This document shows positions 1-7,218 of a DNA stretch of 23,259 nt, piece by piece. Both the position numbers and the translations under genes were made by a program. Position 1 is the first letter of the stretch. Every line of letters begins with the position of its first letter. The stretch is from JBARRS01 sp049644345. Lineage in GTDB: Bacteria; Actinomycetota; Thermoleophilia; Gaiellales; Gaiellaceae. The stretch spans positions 1 to 23,259 of the forward strand of contig JBARRS010000226.1 of assembly GCA_049644345.1 (NCBI GenBank). The letters run 5' to 3'. The notes under the pieces were generated by a model. That model was not told where the DNA came from, did not search any database, and saw nothing but the letters and a program-made list of their open reading frames with translations.

Positions 1-287
1 GCGCCGGCGAACGGGGCGGTGGCGACCGGCGCCGCCTCCAGGACACCCGGCTGCCGGGCGACGCCGGCGGCGGCGCGAAGCACCGCGGCGTACGACGGCA
101 CCGGTCCCTGCCAGTCCAGCGCGACGCTCCGGGTCGCGCTCGAGGTCATCGTCCGCAGCGAGTGGCCGACGAAGAGGATCATCGCCCCGAGCAGCGCGAC
201 CGCGGCGGCAAGAGAAAGGACCCGAACCGCGCTGCGAAGCGGAGCGCGAACGAGGCCGACGACCGCGAGGCGGGCGAGCGCGGTCAA
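1..287 (-). CDS. FtsX/MacB-type ABC transporter permease, N-terminal part (runs off window)
   Basis: About 95 N-terminal codons are visible, starting with TTG at 287-285. The start is chosen because its TTGA overlaps the TGA stop of the upstream ABC ATPase. The N-terminus is basic (LVRAPLRSAVRVLSL) and leads into one hydrophobic segment (about residues 20-45, AAAVALLGAMILFVGHSL). An extracytoplasmic stretch follows (VALDWQGPVPSYAAVLRA), as at the start of the periplasmic core of MacB/FtsX-like permeases. Position at the end of a lipoprotein-ATPase-ATPase run supports the permease role: it would be the membrane subunit energised by the neighbouring ATPases. The C-terminal transmembrane helices lie outside the window, so the family call rests on the N-terminus and on context. 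No substrate can be inferred. Confidence 0.75.
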   Translation of the reverse strand, partial: MTALARLAVVGLVRAPLRSAVRVLSLAAAVALLGAMILFVGHSLRTMTSSATRSVALDWQGPVPSYAAVLRAAAGVARQPGVLEAAPVATAPFAG

Positions 288-973
288 GCAACGACCTCCT
301 CGGAGACGACTCGACCGTCGTGCAACTCGAGCGCGCGCCGGAGGCGCGCCGCCACGTCGACGTCGTGGGTGGCCACAACGAGGGCAAATCCGAACTCACG
401 CTCGAGCGCCTCGATCAAGTCGAGCACGCGCTCGCCCGTATCGGAATCCAGGTGGCCGGTCGGCTCGTCGCAGAGCAGCAGCTCCGGTCCCTGCGCGAGC
501 GCGCGAGCGATCGCCACGCGTTGCGCCTCGCCCCCCGAGAGCTCGGCGGGCAGATGGTCGGACTTCGGGGTCAGGCCGACGAGCTCGAGCAGAGAGAGAG
601 GGGCGAGACCGGGATCGACGCCGTTCCCCGAGACGCGCGCGGCAAACGCGACGTTCTCGAACGCCGTGAAGTGCGGCAGCAAATTCGAGCCCTGGAAGAT
701 GTATGCGATCCCGTGGGCGCGCAGTGCGCCGCGGGCGGCAGCATCGAGCGTGGCGAGCGGACGGCCTCGCCACTCCACGGTGCCTGCGGAAGGCTCGACG
801 AGCCCGCCCAGGACGTGGAGCAGCGTCGTCTTGCCCGAGCCGGAGCGGCCGAGCAGAGCGACGCTGTCGTCGGGCACGATGGTCAGGTCGACGCCGTCGA
901 GCGCACGGACGGCGGACTCGCCTTGGCCGTAGGTGACGACGACCCCGCGGCAGCCTGCCAGAGCTTCGCTCAT
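284..973 (-). CDS. ABC transporter ATP-binding protein (MacB/LolD-like), first of two
   Basis: A 229-residue nucleotide-binding subunit, the usual length for LolD/MacB-type ATPases. Motifs appear in order: Walker A (GRSGSGKTT), Q-loop (YIFQGSN), signature (LSGGEAQRVAIARAL), Walker B with the catalytic Glu (LLLCDEPTGHLD) and the switch His (VVATHD). The ATG at 973-971 overlaps the TGA of the upstream ATPase gene as ATGA, which fixes the start. Its own stop overlaps the permease start as TTGA, so the genes are translationally coupled. It is expected on the cytoplasmic face, hydrolysing ATP to drive an FtsX-fold permease. An in-frame extension upstream of 973 is only a shadow of the second ATPase gene. 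The family call is certain; the substrate is not visible. Confidence 0.95.
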   Translation of the reverse strand: MSEALAGCRGVVVTYGQGESAVRALDGVDLTIVPDDSVALLGRSGSGKTTLLHVLGGLVEPSAGTVEWRGRPLATLDAAARGALRAHGIAYIFQGSNLLPHFTAFENVAFAARVSGNGVDPGLAPLSLLELVGLTPKSDHLPAELSGGEAQRVAIARALAQGPELLLCDEPTGHLDSDTGERVLDLIEALEREFGFALVVATHDVDVAARLRRALELHDGRVVSEEVVA

Positions 974-1686
974 GCGGTCCTGCCGTCGTGGAGCTCGATC
1001 ACCCGGTCGACGGCCTCTGCCACCCGGGGCGAGTGCGTGACGACCACAACGGTGCTTCCGAACTCCTCGCGCAGGCGGGCGAGCGCCTCGAGCACGATCC
1101 GCTCGTTGGCCTCGTCTAGCTCCGCTGTCGGCTCGTCGGCCAGCACGAGCGGGGCCTCGCGCGCGGCTGCCGCGGCGATCGCAACCCGCTGCTGCTCGCC
1201 GCCCGACAGGATCCCCGCGCTCAGGCGCTCCCGGCTGCGCAGGTCGAACGCATCGAGCGCGCGGTCGACCGCGGTCTCGATTCGCCTCCGGCCCGCGAGC
1301 CGCAGCGCCAACGCGACGTTCTCGCGCGCCGAGAGCGTCGACCACAGGTTGCCGCTCTGGAAGACGACCGCGACATCCCGGGCGCGGTAAGCGGCGAGCT
1401 CAGCCTCGTCGGCGCGTGTCAGCGAGCGGCCCAAGACGCGGACTTCGCCCGCCGAAGGCTCGTCGAGGCCGGCGGCGAGGTGGAGCATCGTGCTCTTGCC
1501 CGAGCCGGACGGGCCGAAGACCGCGACGAGCTCGCGCGGCTCGATCCGCAGGTCGAGTCCACGCAGGGCGACCGTCTGGGCGGGACCCGAGCGGAAGATC
1601 TTGAACACGTCGTGGAACTCGAGCGCGCCGAACGAGATCTCCTCCTGGGCGTGCTCGGGCTCGCGCCAGAGGCTTTTTACCTCCAC
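970..1686 (-). CDS. ABC transporter ATP-binding protein, second of two
   Basis: About 238 residues with a complete ABC signature set: Walker A (GPSGSGKST), Q-loop (VVFQSGN), signature (LSGGEQQRVAIA), Walker B (LVLADEPTAELD) and H-loop (VVVVTHSPRVAE). The start is uncertain. The only reasonable in-frame candidate before the conserved fold is GTG at 1686-1684, which overlaps the lipoprotein stop by 10 bases. GGAGG at 1684-1680 has no start codon at a suitable distance behind it. The next GTG lies 19 codons inside what looks like the first strand of the fold. Two different ATPases beside one visible permease could form a heterodimer, or a second permease may lie beyond the window edge. Both ATPases keep the Walker B Glu, so neither looks degenerate. 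Confidence 0.9.
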   Translation of the reverse strand: MEVKSLWREPEHAQEEISFGALEFHDVFKIFRSGPAQTVALRGLDLRIEPRELVAVFGPSGSGKSTMLHLAAGLDEPSAGEVRVLGRSLTRADEAELAAYRARDVAVVFQSGNLWSTLSARENVALALRLAGRRRIETAVDRALDAFDLRSRERLSAGILSGGEQQRVAIAAAAAREAPLVLADEPTAELDEANERIVLEALARLREEFGSTVVVVTHSPRVAEAVDRVIELHDGRTA

Positions 1687-2318
1687 CGGAAGCTCTGGAT
1701 GATCAGGCGATACGCGTCGACGTTGTCGACCCCCACGGGGGAGCCGAGATCGACGATCGCCTCCTTGCCGGCGTGCGAGAGGTAGTAGCGGTCGACGACG
1801 AGCGTTACGCGCTTCCCCGTGACCGCGTTCGGCGCGCTCTGGGTCGCATAGACGACCTTGAAGGCAGGTGCGCCGCCGATCGTGATTCGGGTCGGGCCGC
1901 TCCGCACGTGCGCCCCCTGCAGACTGGCGAGCTCGTGACGGATGGTTCCTGCGCTCGGCGCCGCCGCCCTCGTCACGACCACCCGAATGATGTTGTTCTT
2001 GTCTCGAATGGTCACCCTCGCCCCCGCTCCCTGCTGGGCCCAACCCTCGGGGTACTTGATCGAGTAGCCGGCAGCTGCGTCTCGGAAGCCGAGGAAGACC
2101 TGGTTATCGGGGATGTCCCCCGCAGCGGCGGAGTTGGCTTCCGCCTGGAGCGCGGACGGTGAAGTCGTCGTCGGCGCGGTCTGCGTCGACGCGGCAGCGG
2201 TCGACGGCGTGCTCGTCGTCGGCTGTGAAGCGTGTGTCTTGCTCTTGCTCGAGCTTCCGCAGCCCGCAACCGCGACCGCTGCCACGAAGAACAGGGGGAG
2301 TAGTCCGAATCGGCGCAT
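1677..2318 (-). CDS. Secreted lipoprotein with PsbP/LpqN-like domain
   Basis: The 213-residue product has a type II signal peptide: basic MRRF, a hydrophobic core, then the lipobox VAGC, with the lipidated Cys at about residue 20. A low-complexity Ser/Thr/Ala/Pro linker of about 40 residues would tether the folded part away from the membrane. The C-terminal domain (from about residue 72) has the segment GYSIKYPEGW, typical of PsbP/LpqN-type lipoproteins of Actinobacteria. No catalytic motif is visible. It is first in the run leading into two ABC ATPases and a permease, so it may be the extracytoplasmic partner of that exporter; this is inference from order. An alternative ATG 10 bases upstream (2328) is out of frame. 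Confidence 0.85.
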   Translation of the reverse strand: MRRFGLLPLFFVAAVAVAGCGSSSKSKTHASQPTTSTPSTAAASTQTAPTTTSPSALQAEANSAAAGDIPDNQVFLGFRDAAAGYSIKYPEGWAQQGAGARVTIRDKNNIIRVVVTRAAAPSAGTIRHELASLQGAHVRSGPTRITIGGAPAFKVVYATQSAPNAVTGKRVTLVVDRYYLSHAGKEAIVDLGSPVGVDNVDAYRLIIQSFRWR

Positions 2319-2364
2319 CCAGACCCATGGTGGCTCGCTTCGCCTGAAAACGGCCTGAACAAGA

Positions 2365-3168
2365 TCAGTCCAGCTCGCCGAGCACCGCGTCGGAGAGCCG
2401 CGGCCACGCCTCCTTTGCCCAGTCGCCGAAGGGCTGCTCCGTCAGGCAGGCGCAGGCGACCCCCGCCTCCGGGTCGATCCACAGGAACGTGCCGCTGCGG
2501 CCGAAGTGGCCGAAGGTCCGCGGCGAGTTGCGCCCGCCCGTCCAGTGCGGCCGCTTCTCGTCCCGCAGCTCGAAGCCGAGGCCCCAGTCGTTCGGCTCCT
2601 GCCGACCGAACCCCGGCAGCACGCCGGCGAGGCCCGGGAACTGGACCGCGGTCGCCTCGGCCAGCGTTTCAGGCGCGACGACGGTGGGCGCGAGCAGCTC
2701 GCGGCCGAGGGCAAGCAGGTCGTCGAGCGACCCGCGCAGGCCCGAAGCAGGCGAGCCCTCCAGTGTCGCGCCGAGCCCGAGCGGCTCGAGCACCGCCGCC
2801 CGCAGGTAATCGGCAAACGGCATCTCCGCGGCCGCCGCGACGACGTCCCCGAGCGCCTCGAAGCCCGAGTTGGAATAGATCCGGCGCTCGCCCGGTCGCG
2901 CGATCGGCTGGGTCCCGTCAGTGGGAAGGCCGGAGGCATGCGCGAGCAGGTGCCTGAGCGTCGCCCCCGCAGGCCCCGCCGGCTGGTCGAGCTCGACGAC
3001 TCCCTCCTCTGCCGCGACGAGCGTCGCGAGCGCCGTTGCGAGCTTCGTCACGGACGCCCACGGGACCGGCTCGCCGTTCCCGCGTCGCCCGACGACGCCG
3101 CCGGTGGAGACGACACCTGCCGCCGCGCGCTCGCCCGGCCACGCATCGACCTGACGCAGCGCGTCCAC
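2365..3168 (-). CDS. Beta-lactamase/penicillin-binding-protein-fold serine hydrolase
   Basis: A 267-residue class C beta-lactamase/esterase-fold protein. The nucleophile motif SxxK is S39-V-T-K42, the YxN motif is Y98-S-N100, and a late HFGRSGT (about residue 242) fits the third HxG/KTG-type box. Several families share this fold (D-aminopeptidases, esterases, EstB, PBP4-like), and the substrate cannot be read from the sequence. No signal peptide is seen, so it is probably cytoplasmic. The start GTG at 3168-3166 is preferred to the ATG at 3222 because the longer form runs through the divergent transporter start at 3197. It is also preferred because a TAGTAT box lies 7 bases upstream, suggesting a leaderless mRNA. 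Confidence 0.85.
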   Translation of the reverse strand: MDALRQVDAWPGERAAAGVVSTGGVVGRRGNGEPVPWASVTKLATALATLVAAEEGVVELDQPAGPAGATLRHLLAHASGLPTDGTQPIARPGERRIYSNSGFEALGDVVAAAAEMPFADYLRAAVLEPLGLGATLEGSPASGLRGSLDDLLALGRELLAPTVVAPETLAEATAVQFPGLAGVLPGFGRQEPNDWGLGFELRDEKRPHWTGGRNSPRTFGHFGRSGTFLWIDPEAGVACACLTEQPFGDWAKEAWPRLSDAVLGELD

Positions 3169-3175
3169 GCCGCCG

Positions 3176-3181
3176 ATACTA
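3176..3181 (-). promoter_or_regulatory. Putative -10 box, leaderless promoter of the serine hydrolase
   Basis: On the minus strand TAGTAT fits TANNNT and is separated by 7 bases from the GTG start at 3168. This is the spacing expected when transcription begins at the first base of the start codon. No Shine-Dalgarno sequence precedes the GTG. The site sits in the 28-base gap shared with the divergent transporter gene. Confidence 0.5.
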
Positions 3182-3196
3182 GGACGCCCCGCTCGA

Positions 3197-3808
3197 ATGA
3201 GGCTCGCCGTTCTCACCGGCATCTACGTCGCCGTGGTCTGCTCGGCTCAGATCGGCGCTCTCAAGATCATCCGCCTGCCCTTCACCCACTTGGATGCGCC
3301 CGGCGGCGTCTACCTGATCGGCCTCGCGCTCGCCCTGGTGCAGGCTGCGCACTACACGGCCCCGACCCGGCGCGAGGGCGCGGTGAACGCCCAGATGATG
3401 ATCCTGCTCGGCTTCGTCGGCTCGGGGATTCTGGCCGCCTATATCGCGATCGTCGTCCACAGCGCTTCGGCGTTCCCCGGCCAGGGCTTCGACAGCACAG
3501 TCGGCTCGACCTGGCGAATAGTCGTCGCGAGCCTTGCGGCGTTCATCGTCTCCGAGACGGTCGACAACGTCGTCGGCGCGCCGCTGCGCGGGCGCGTTCC
3601 GGACGCCGTGCGCATCGCGGTAACGGCCGGAATCAGCGCGCCCATCGACAGCGTCGTCTTCCTGACGGCGGCGTTCGGCGGCCGCGGTCTCCACTTCTTC
3701 ACGGGTCAGATCGTCGGCAAGATCGGTGCTGCGCTGGTGATTGGACTCCCGACTGTGCTCGCGGCACGACGGTATGTCGTGCTCCGCGCGACTTCAGAAG
3801 CCGCCTAG
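3197..3808 (+). CDS. VUT-family (YhhQ-like) transporter, putative queuosine precursor uptake
   Basis: A 203-residue integral membrane protein with six hydrophobic segments (about residues 2-24, 35-54, 65-88, 111-132, 143-167 and 174-195). The C-terminal half has the conserved pattern of the VUT family: PIDSVVFLTAAFG followed by GQIVGKIGAALVIGLP, plus the mid-protein SETVDNVV. Family members such as E. coli YhhQ import the 7-deazaguanine precursors preQ0/preQ1 for tRNA queuosine. The substrate here is inferred from family only; no queuosine gene is in the window and no preQ1 riboswitch was recognised upstream. The ATG at 3197 is the first plausible start, with no clear ribosome-binding site. 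Confidence 0.8.
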   Translation: MRLAVLTGIYVAVVCSAQIGALKIIRLPFTHLDAPGGVYLIGLALALVQAAHYTAPTRREGAVNAQMMILLGFVGSGILAAYIAIVVHSASAFPGQGFDSTVGSTWRIVVASLAAFIVSETVDNVVGAPLRGRVPDAVRIAVTAGISAPIDSVVFLTAAFGGRGLHFFTGQIVGKIGAALVIGLPTVLAARRYVVLRATSEAA

Positions 3809-3819
3809 GCCGAGCGGGT

Positions 3820-3825
3820 CATACT
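3820..3825 (+). promoter_or_regulatory. Putative -10 box, leaderless promoter of the carboxylate-amine ligase
   Basis: CATACT lies 6 bases before the GTG at 3832. It departs from TANNNT at the first position, so it is the weakest of the -10 boxes proposed here. No Shine-Dalgarno sequence is visible. Confidence 0.35.
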
Positions 3826-3831
3826 TGCGGC

Positions 3832-5034
3832 GTGGTGAAGCAGATCTTTCCTCCGACGATCACGGGCGAGGGGAGCTTCGCCGCGGGCGGCAGCGTGCTC
3901 GACCACCGGTTCGGCCAGAGCGACCCCTACACGCTCGGAGTCGAGGAGGAGTACATGCTGCTCGACGGCGAGACCTTCGACCTCGTCCAGCACATCGACA
4001 CGGTGCTCGCCGCGATCAGCGGGCACGAGCTCGAGACGCAGATCAACGCGGAGCTGATGCAGTCGGTGCTCGAGATCGCGACGCCCGTCTGCCACACGGC
4101 GGGCGACGTCGAGCGCGAGCTGCGGAAGCTGCGCTCCTACGTCGCGTCCGTGGCGCATGCCGACTCGCTGCGCGTCGGCTCAGCCGGCACGCACCCGTTC
4201 AGCCTTTTCGAGCGGCAACGGATCACGGCGCGGGACCGCTACCGGCACCTCGTCGACCAGATGCAGTACGTCGCGCGGCGCGAGCTGATCTTCGGCCTCC
4301 ACATCCACGTGGCCGTCGACGATCCGGACAAGGCGATCCAGATCGTCAACGGCCTCTTGCCGCACCTCTCGTCCCTGCTCGCGCTCTCGGCCAGCTCGCC
4401 CTTCTGGCGCGGCGAGCTGACCGGGCTCGAGTCGACCCGGCAGATCGTCTTCGCGGCGTTCCCGCGCTCGGGGCCACCGCCCCGCTTCCGCGACTACGCG
4501 GACTACGCGGAGGTCGTCGGGCAGCTCGAGAAAACGGGAAGCATCGCGGACTACACGCACATCTGGTGGGACGTCCGCCTCCATCCCCGGCTCGGCACGA
4601 TCGAGGTCCGGATCTGCGATGCGGTCACCTCGCTCGAGGACACCGTGGCGCTGGCCGCGTTCTGCCAGGCGCTCGTGAAGCTGTACTCGGAGCAGTACGA
4701 AGCAGGTCGCGACATCCCCTCCTACCACCGGATCCTCACGACCGAGAACAAGTGGCTCGCTGCACGCTACGGCCTCGACGCGCCCGTCATGGACCTCGCC
4801 ACCGGCCGCCGAAACCGTGTATCGATCGCGCAGCTCGTCCGGCGGACGCTTCGCGACATCGAGCCTCATGCGCGCGAGCTCGGCTCCGACCGGGAGCTCG
4901 AGGGCGTGCGTCAGATCCTCGCCCGCGGCAACGGCGCCGACCGGCAGCGCCGGATCTTCAACGCGAACCGAGACATCGTCGAGGTCGTGCACGGAATCGC
5001 GGACGAGACCGAACGGGCTGCCGTCGCCGCTTAG
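3832..5034 (+). CDS. ybdK: YbdK-type carboxylate-amine ligase (GCS2 family)
   Basis: The roughly 400-residue length is typical of the glutamate-cysteine ligase type 2 family. The N-terminal YTLGVEEEYMLLD contains the GxExE metal/ATP-binding signature; RELIFGLHIHVAVDD carries the conserved His-containing strand; WWDVRLHPRLGTIEVRICD is the late conserved block. YbdK-type enzymes form an amide bond between glutamate and an amine such as cysteine at low activity; the physiological product is usually unknown. EgtA and mycothiol-related enzymes are relatives, but no ergothioneine genes are adjacent. Two GTG codons lie in tandem at 3832 and 3835 and either could start the protein. The long open frame upstream of 3832 is antisense to the hydrolase and not coding. 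Its TAG stop overlaps the stop of the convergent gene. Confidence 0.9.
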   Translation: MVKQIFPPTITGEGSFAAGGSVLDHRFGQSDPYTLGVEEEYMLLDGETFDLVQHIDTVLAAISGHELETQINAELMQSVLEIATPVCHTAGDVERELRKLRSYVASVAHADSLRVGSAGTHPFSLFERQRITARDRYRHLVDQMQYVARRELIFGLHIHVAVDDPDKAIQIVNGLLPHLSSLLALSASSPFWRGELTGLESTRQIVFAAFPRSGPPPRFRDYADYAEVVGQLEKTGSIADYTHIWWDVRLHPRLGTIEVRICDAVTSLEDTVALAAFCQALVKLYSEQYEAGRDIPSYHRILTTENKWLAARYGLDAPVMDLATGRRNRVSIAQLVRRTLRDIEPHARELGSDRELEGVRQILARGNGADRQRRIFNANRDIVEVVHGIADETERAAVAA

Positions 5035-6185
5035 CCGGCCCAGGCGACGTCGCCGAGGCCGGACAGGGAGCCTTCCTCGTCGAGACCGACACCTGGAAGG
5101 CCGAGTAGGAATGCCGACAGGTCGACCGATCGCCCCGCATCGGTCGTGTCGATCGCGGTCGCCCGCTCCCCGTCCGTGTAGAGAAGCCAGTCGCCGTTCC
5201 ACTCGAGACCGGCGTAGCGTCCGCACGGGTTGTCTTCCACCCGGGTACGAAGTACCTCCGTCGCCTTCGTGTCGCCCGCGTGCAGGACGAAAACGTGCTC
5301 CACCGGGGTGAGACCGCCACCGTCGACCTCACCGACCGCGAAGGCGACGGTGTCCGCTGCAACGACCGGGCGGCCCGTCAGCTCAAGCGCCGTTCCAACG
5401 CCGCGCGGCTGCGACAAGTCGCTCGCGGCGAAGACGGAACCGTCTCGCCGCAGGATTGCGATCCGGTTCTCGCCGGCGACCGCGATCAGTCCGCTGTCGA
5501 GTAGCTCGAAGTACGTGTTGCGCCCCATGCCCAGCGCGCTCAGCTTCGCGATCGTCGTGGTCGTTCGACCGTCACTTCTGACGAGCGCACCGCGTGAGAA
5601 AAACCACAGCGTCTGTGTCGCGTCGTCGAACGTGAGCATCCGGGCCCGTGCCGCGATCAGCCGCGGATGAGATCCGTCTTCCGTGCGGACAAGTAACGAC
5701 GAGAGGTCACCTGGACCGATCCACCGCGTCGTCAGGAGGCCACGGTTTGCGGTCCACGCGTACGGGCTTTCGTTCAGGGCTACGGGCTGCTCGGCCCGGC
5801 CAAGGCGCGCGACCCAGAGCCTACGCCCTCCCTGGAACGAAAAGGCGATGTCCGGCAGGGTCAGCGCGACGTTGCCGACCGCAAGCGAGCGTGGGAACGA
5901 GCGCTGCGACTGCCAGATAATCCGGCCGTCGCTGATCAGGACTACATGCCTGCCGCGCCGGCCGAGGAAGGTGCGATCGGTCGGCGGAGCTTGCAGTGTG
6001 CGCGCTGGGCCTACCGAGACCGTTCCCGCCGCCGAGACGGTGTAGACGCCGCACACCGTTGTAACTGCGACCGGCGACGGCAAACCGGCGGGCGCGCTCG
6101 GGACCGCGCCGGCGCAGTTGGGGGCAGCGTGCGCAGCGCCGGGAGCGGCGACCGCGGCGACCACGGCGGCGAAGAAGACGCGCAT
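5031..6185 (-). CDS. Secreted protein of unknown function, possibly beta-propeller
   Basis: A 384-residue protein with a clear Sec signal peptide (MRVFFAAVVAAVAAPGAAHA, cleavage probably after AHA). The mature part is rich in short beta-strand-like repeats: RHVVLISDGRIIW, RRLWVARLG, NRIAILRRDGSVF, DWLLYTDGERATAID. This suggests a WD40/YVTN-like propeller, but I do not recognise a named family. A disulfide is possible: two Cys lie near the new N-terminus and one near NPCGRY. The ATG at 6185-6183 is chosen because it begins the signal peptide; the open frame continues upstream without one. It is convergent with ybdK, sharing TTAG at their stops, and divergent from another secreted propeller protein 54 bases away. 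Confidence 0.75.
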   Translation of the reverse strand: MRVFFAAVVAAVAAPGAAHAAPNCAGAVPSAPAGLPSPVAVTTVCGVYTVSAAGTVSVGPARTLQAPPTDRTFLGRRGRHVVLISDGRIIWQSQRSFPRSLAVGNVALTLPDIAFSFQGGRRLWVARLGRAEQPVALNESPYAWTANRGLLTTRWIGPGDLSSLLVRTEDGSHPRLIAARARMLTFDDATQTLWFFSRGALVRSDGRTTTTIAKLSALGMGRNTYFELLDSGLIAVAGENRIAILRRDGSVFAASDLSQPRGVGTALELTGRPVVAADTVAFAVGEVDGGGLTPVEHVFVLHAGDTKATEVLRTRVEDNPCGRYAGLEWNGDWLLYTDGERATAIDTTDAGRSVDLSAFLLGLPGVGLDEEGSLSGLGDVAWAG

Positions 6186-6239
6186 CGATTCTTCTACGGA
6201 TGCGGACGCCCGAGGGGTCCCGTGACGTAAAGGCGATTG

Positions 6240-7208
6240 ATGAAGGCGCTCCCATTCCTTCTCCTCGCCGTCGCACTCGCTGCGCCCGCGTCGCAGGCGC
6301 GCGTTGCGGGCGGAACGCCGGTCGCGCTCGTGACGGCCGAGACGCTGAACCAGTTGATCGCGGTCGAGCTGCCGTCGGGACGCGTGCTCAAGCGGCTGCG
6401 GATGCCGAGTGACCCACAGAACGTCGAGACCAGCGCTCGCTACGCTGTCGTCGTCAGCCCAGGCGCGGGCGCGGTCACGATCGTCGACGCGTTGAAGCTC
6501 CGCGTTCTCAAGGTGCTGCGAGGCTTCGGCTCGCCGCACATCGCGCTCCCGGTTCCGTTCCCGCCCCGGGAGCTCGCGTACGTGACCGACGACGCGCGCG
6601 GCCAGCTGGACGTGCTCGGTCTCGCCTGCGGATGTGTCCTGCGTCGGGTCTTTGTCGGCTACGGCGCGCACCACATGGGCTTCAACCCCAACCAGGGCAG
6701 GCTCTGGATCGCTCTCGGCGAGCGGGCACGCTCGATCGCCGTCGTGGATACGACGAACCTCGAGCGGCCGCGGCTAATCGATCATGTCGACCCTCACGGA
6801 TTCGCGCACGACCTTGCGTTCTCGCCGAGCGGGCAGACGGTGTGGGTGACGTACGACGACCGCGCGGCCATCGGCGTCTTCAGCGCCGTGAGCGGGCGCC
6901 TGCTGCACCTCCTTCCCGCCGGCCCGCCGCCCCAGCACGTCGCCTTCGTCGATTTCCCGAAGATGCATTACGTCTTTGTCACGAGCGGGAACGACGGCAC
7001 GCTCCGGATCCTCTCGTACCGCACCGGCCGCCTCGTGCGGCTGGTCCACGTCCCCTACGGCTCGTTCAATCTCGGTCTCTACGGCAGCTTCGTCGTCACG
7101 TCCTCGCTCTATCGCGGCACGCTGACGGACCTCGTCGACACGGGCCGAAAGATCCTCGAAAAGCCGGTCGCACCCGCCGCGCGCGACGTCGCGGTCGTAA
7201 CCCAATAA
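6240..7208 (+). CDS. Secreted YVTN-type beta-propeller protein
   Basis: A 322-residue protein with an N-terminal signal peptide (MKALPFLLLAVALAAPASQA). Repeats follow the YncE/YVTN pattern: LIAVELPSGRVLKRL, AVTIVDALKLRVLKVL, LDVLGLACGCVLRRVFVG, RSIAVVDTTNLERPRLI, AIGVFSAVSGRLLHLL and LRILSYRTGRLVRLV. That makes about six blades of roughly 45 residues. The central motif YGAHHMGFNPNQGRLWIA is typical of such proteins. Members of this group are extracytoplasmic and mostly of unknown function; some bind metals or act as scaffolds. A ribosome-binding site AAAGG lies about 7 bases before the ATG at 6240; the TTG immediately before it (6237) is the alternative. The TAA stop lies within the proposed promoter of the downstream peroxiredoxin. 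Confidence 0.8.
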   Translation: MKALPFLLLAVALAAPASQARVAGGTPVALVTAETLNQLIAVELPSGRVLKRLRMPSDPQNVETSARYAVVVSPGAGAVTIVDALKLRVLKVLRGFGSPHIALPVPFPPRELAYVTDDARGQLDVLGLACGCVLRRVFVGYGAHHMGFNPNQGRLWIALGERARSIAVVDTTNLERPRLIDHVDPHGFAHDLAFSPSGQTVWVTYDDRAAIGVFSAVSGRLLHLLPAGPPPQHVAFVDFPKMHYVFVTSGNDGTLRILSYRTGRLVRLVHVPYGSFNLGLYGSFVVTSSLYRGTLTDLVDTGRKILEKPVAPAARDVAVVTQ

Positions 7209-7211
7209 GCT
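7206..7211 (+). promoter_or_regulatory. Putative -10 box, leaderless promoter of the selenoprotein peroxiredoxin
   Basis: TAAGCT fits TANNNT and lies 7 bases before the ATG at 7219. Its first three bases are the TAA stop of the upstream propeller gene. No Shine-Dalgarno sequence is seen before the ATG, in keeping with a leaderless transcript. Confidence 0.45.
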
Positions 7212-7218
7212 CGGGCCG

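Noticed and set aside
3169..3196. preQ1 riboswitch before the VUT transporter.
   Set aside because: The gap is only 28 bases and lacks the expected pseudoknot elements.
2506..3831. Long plus-strand open frame running into ybdK, suggesting an 842-residue protein.
   Set aside because: It is antisense to the serine hydrolase and out of frame through the transporter gene; it arises from high GC. The real start is at 3832.
3741..5108. A 455-codon plus-strand open frame over ybdK.
   Set aside because: Arg/Pro-rich shadow frame; the GCS2 motifs are in the other frame.
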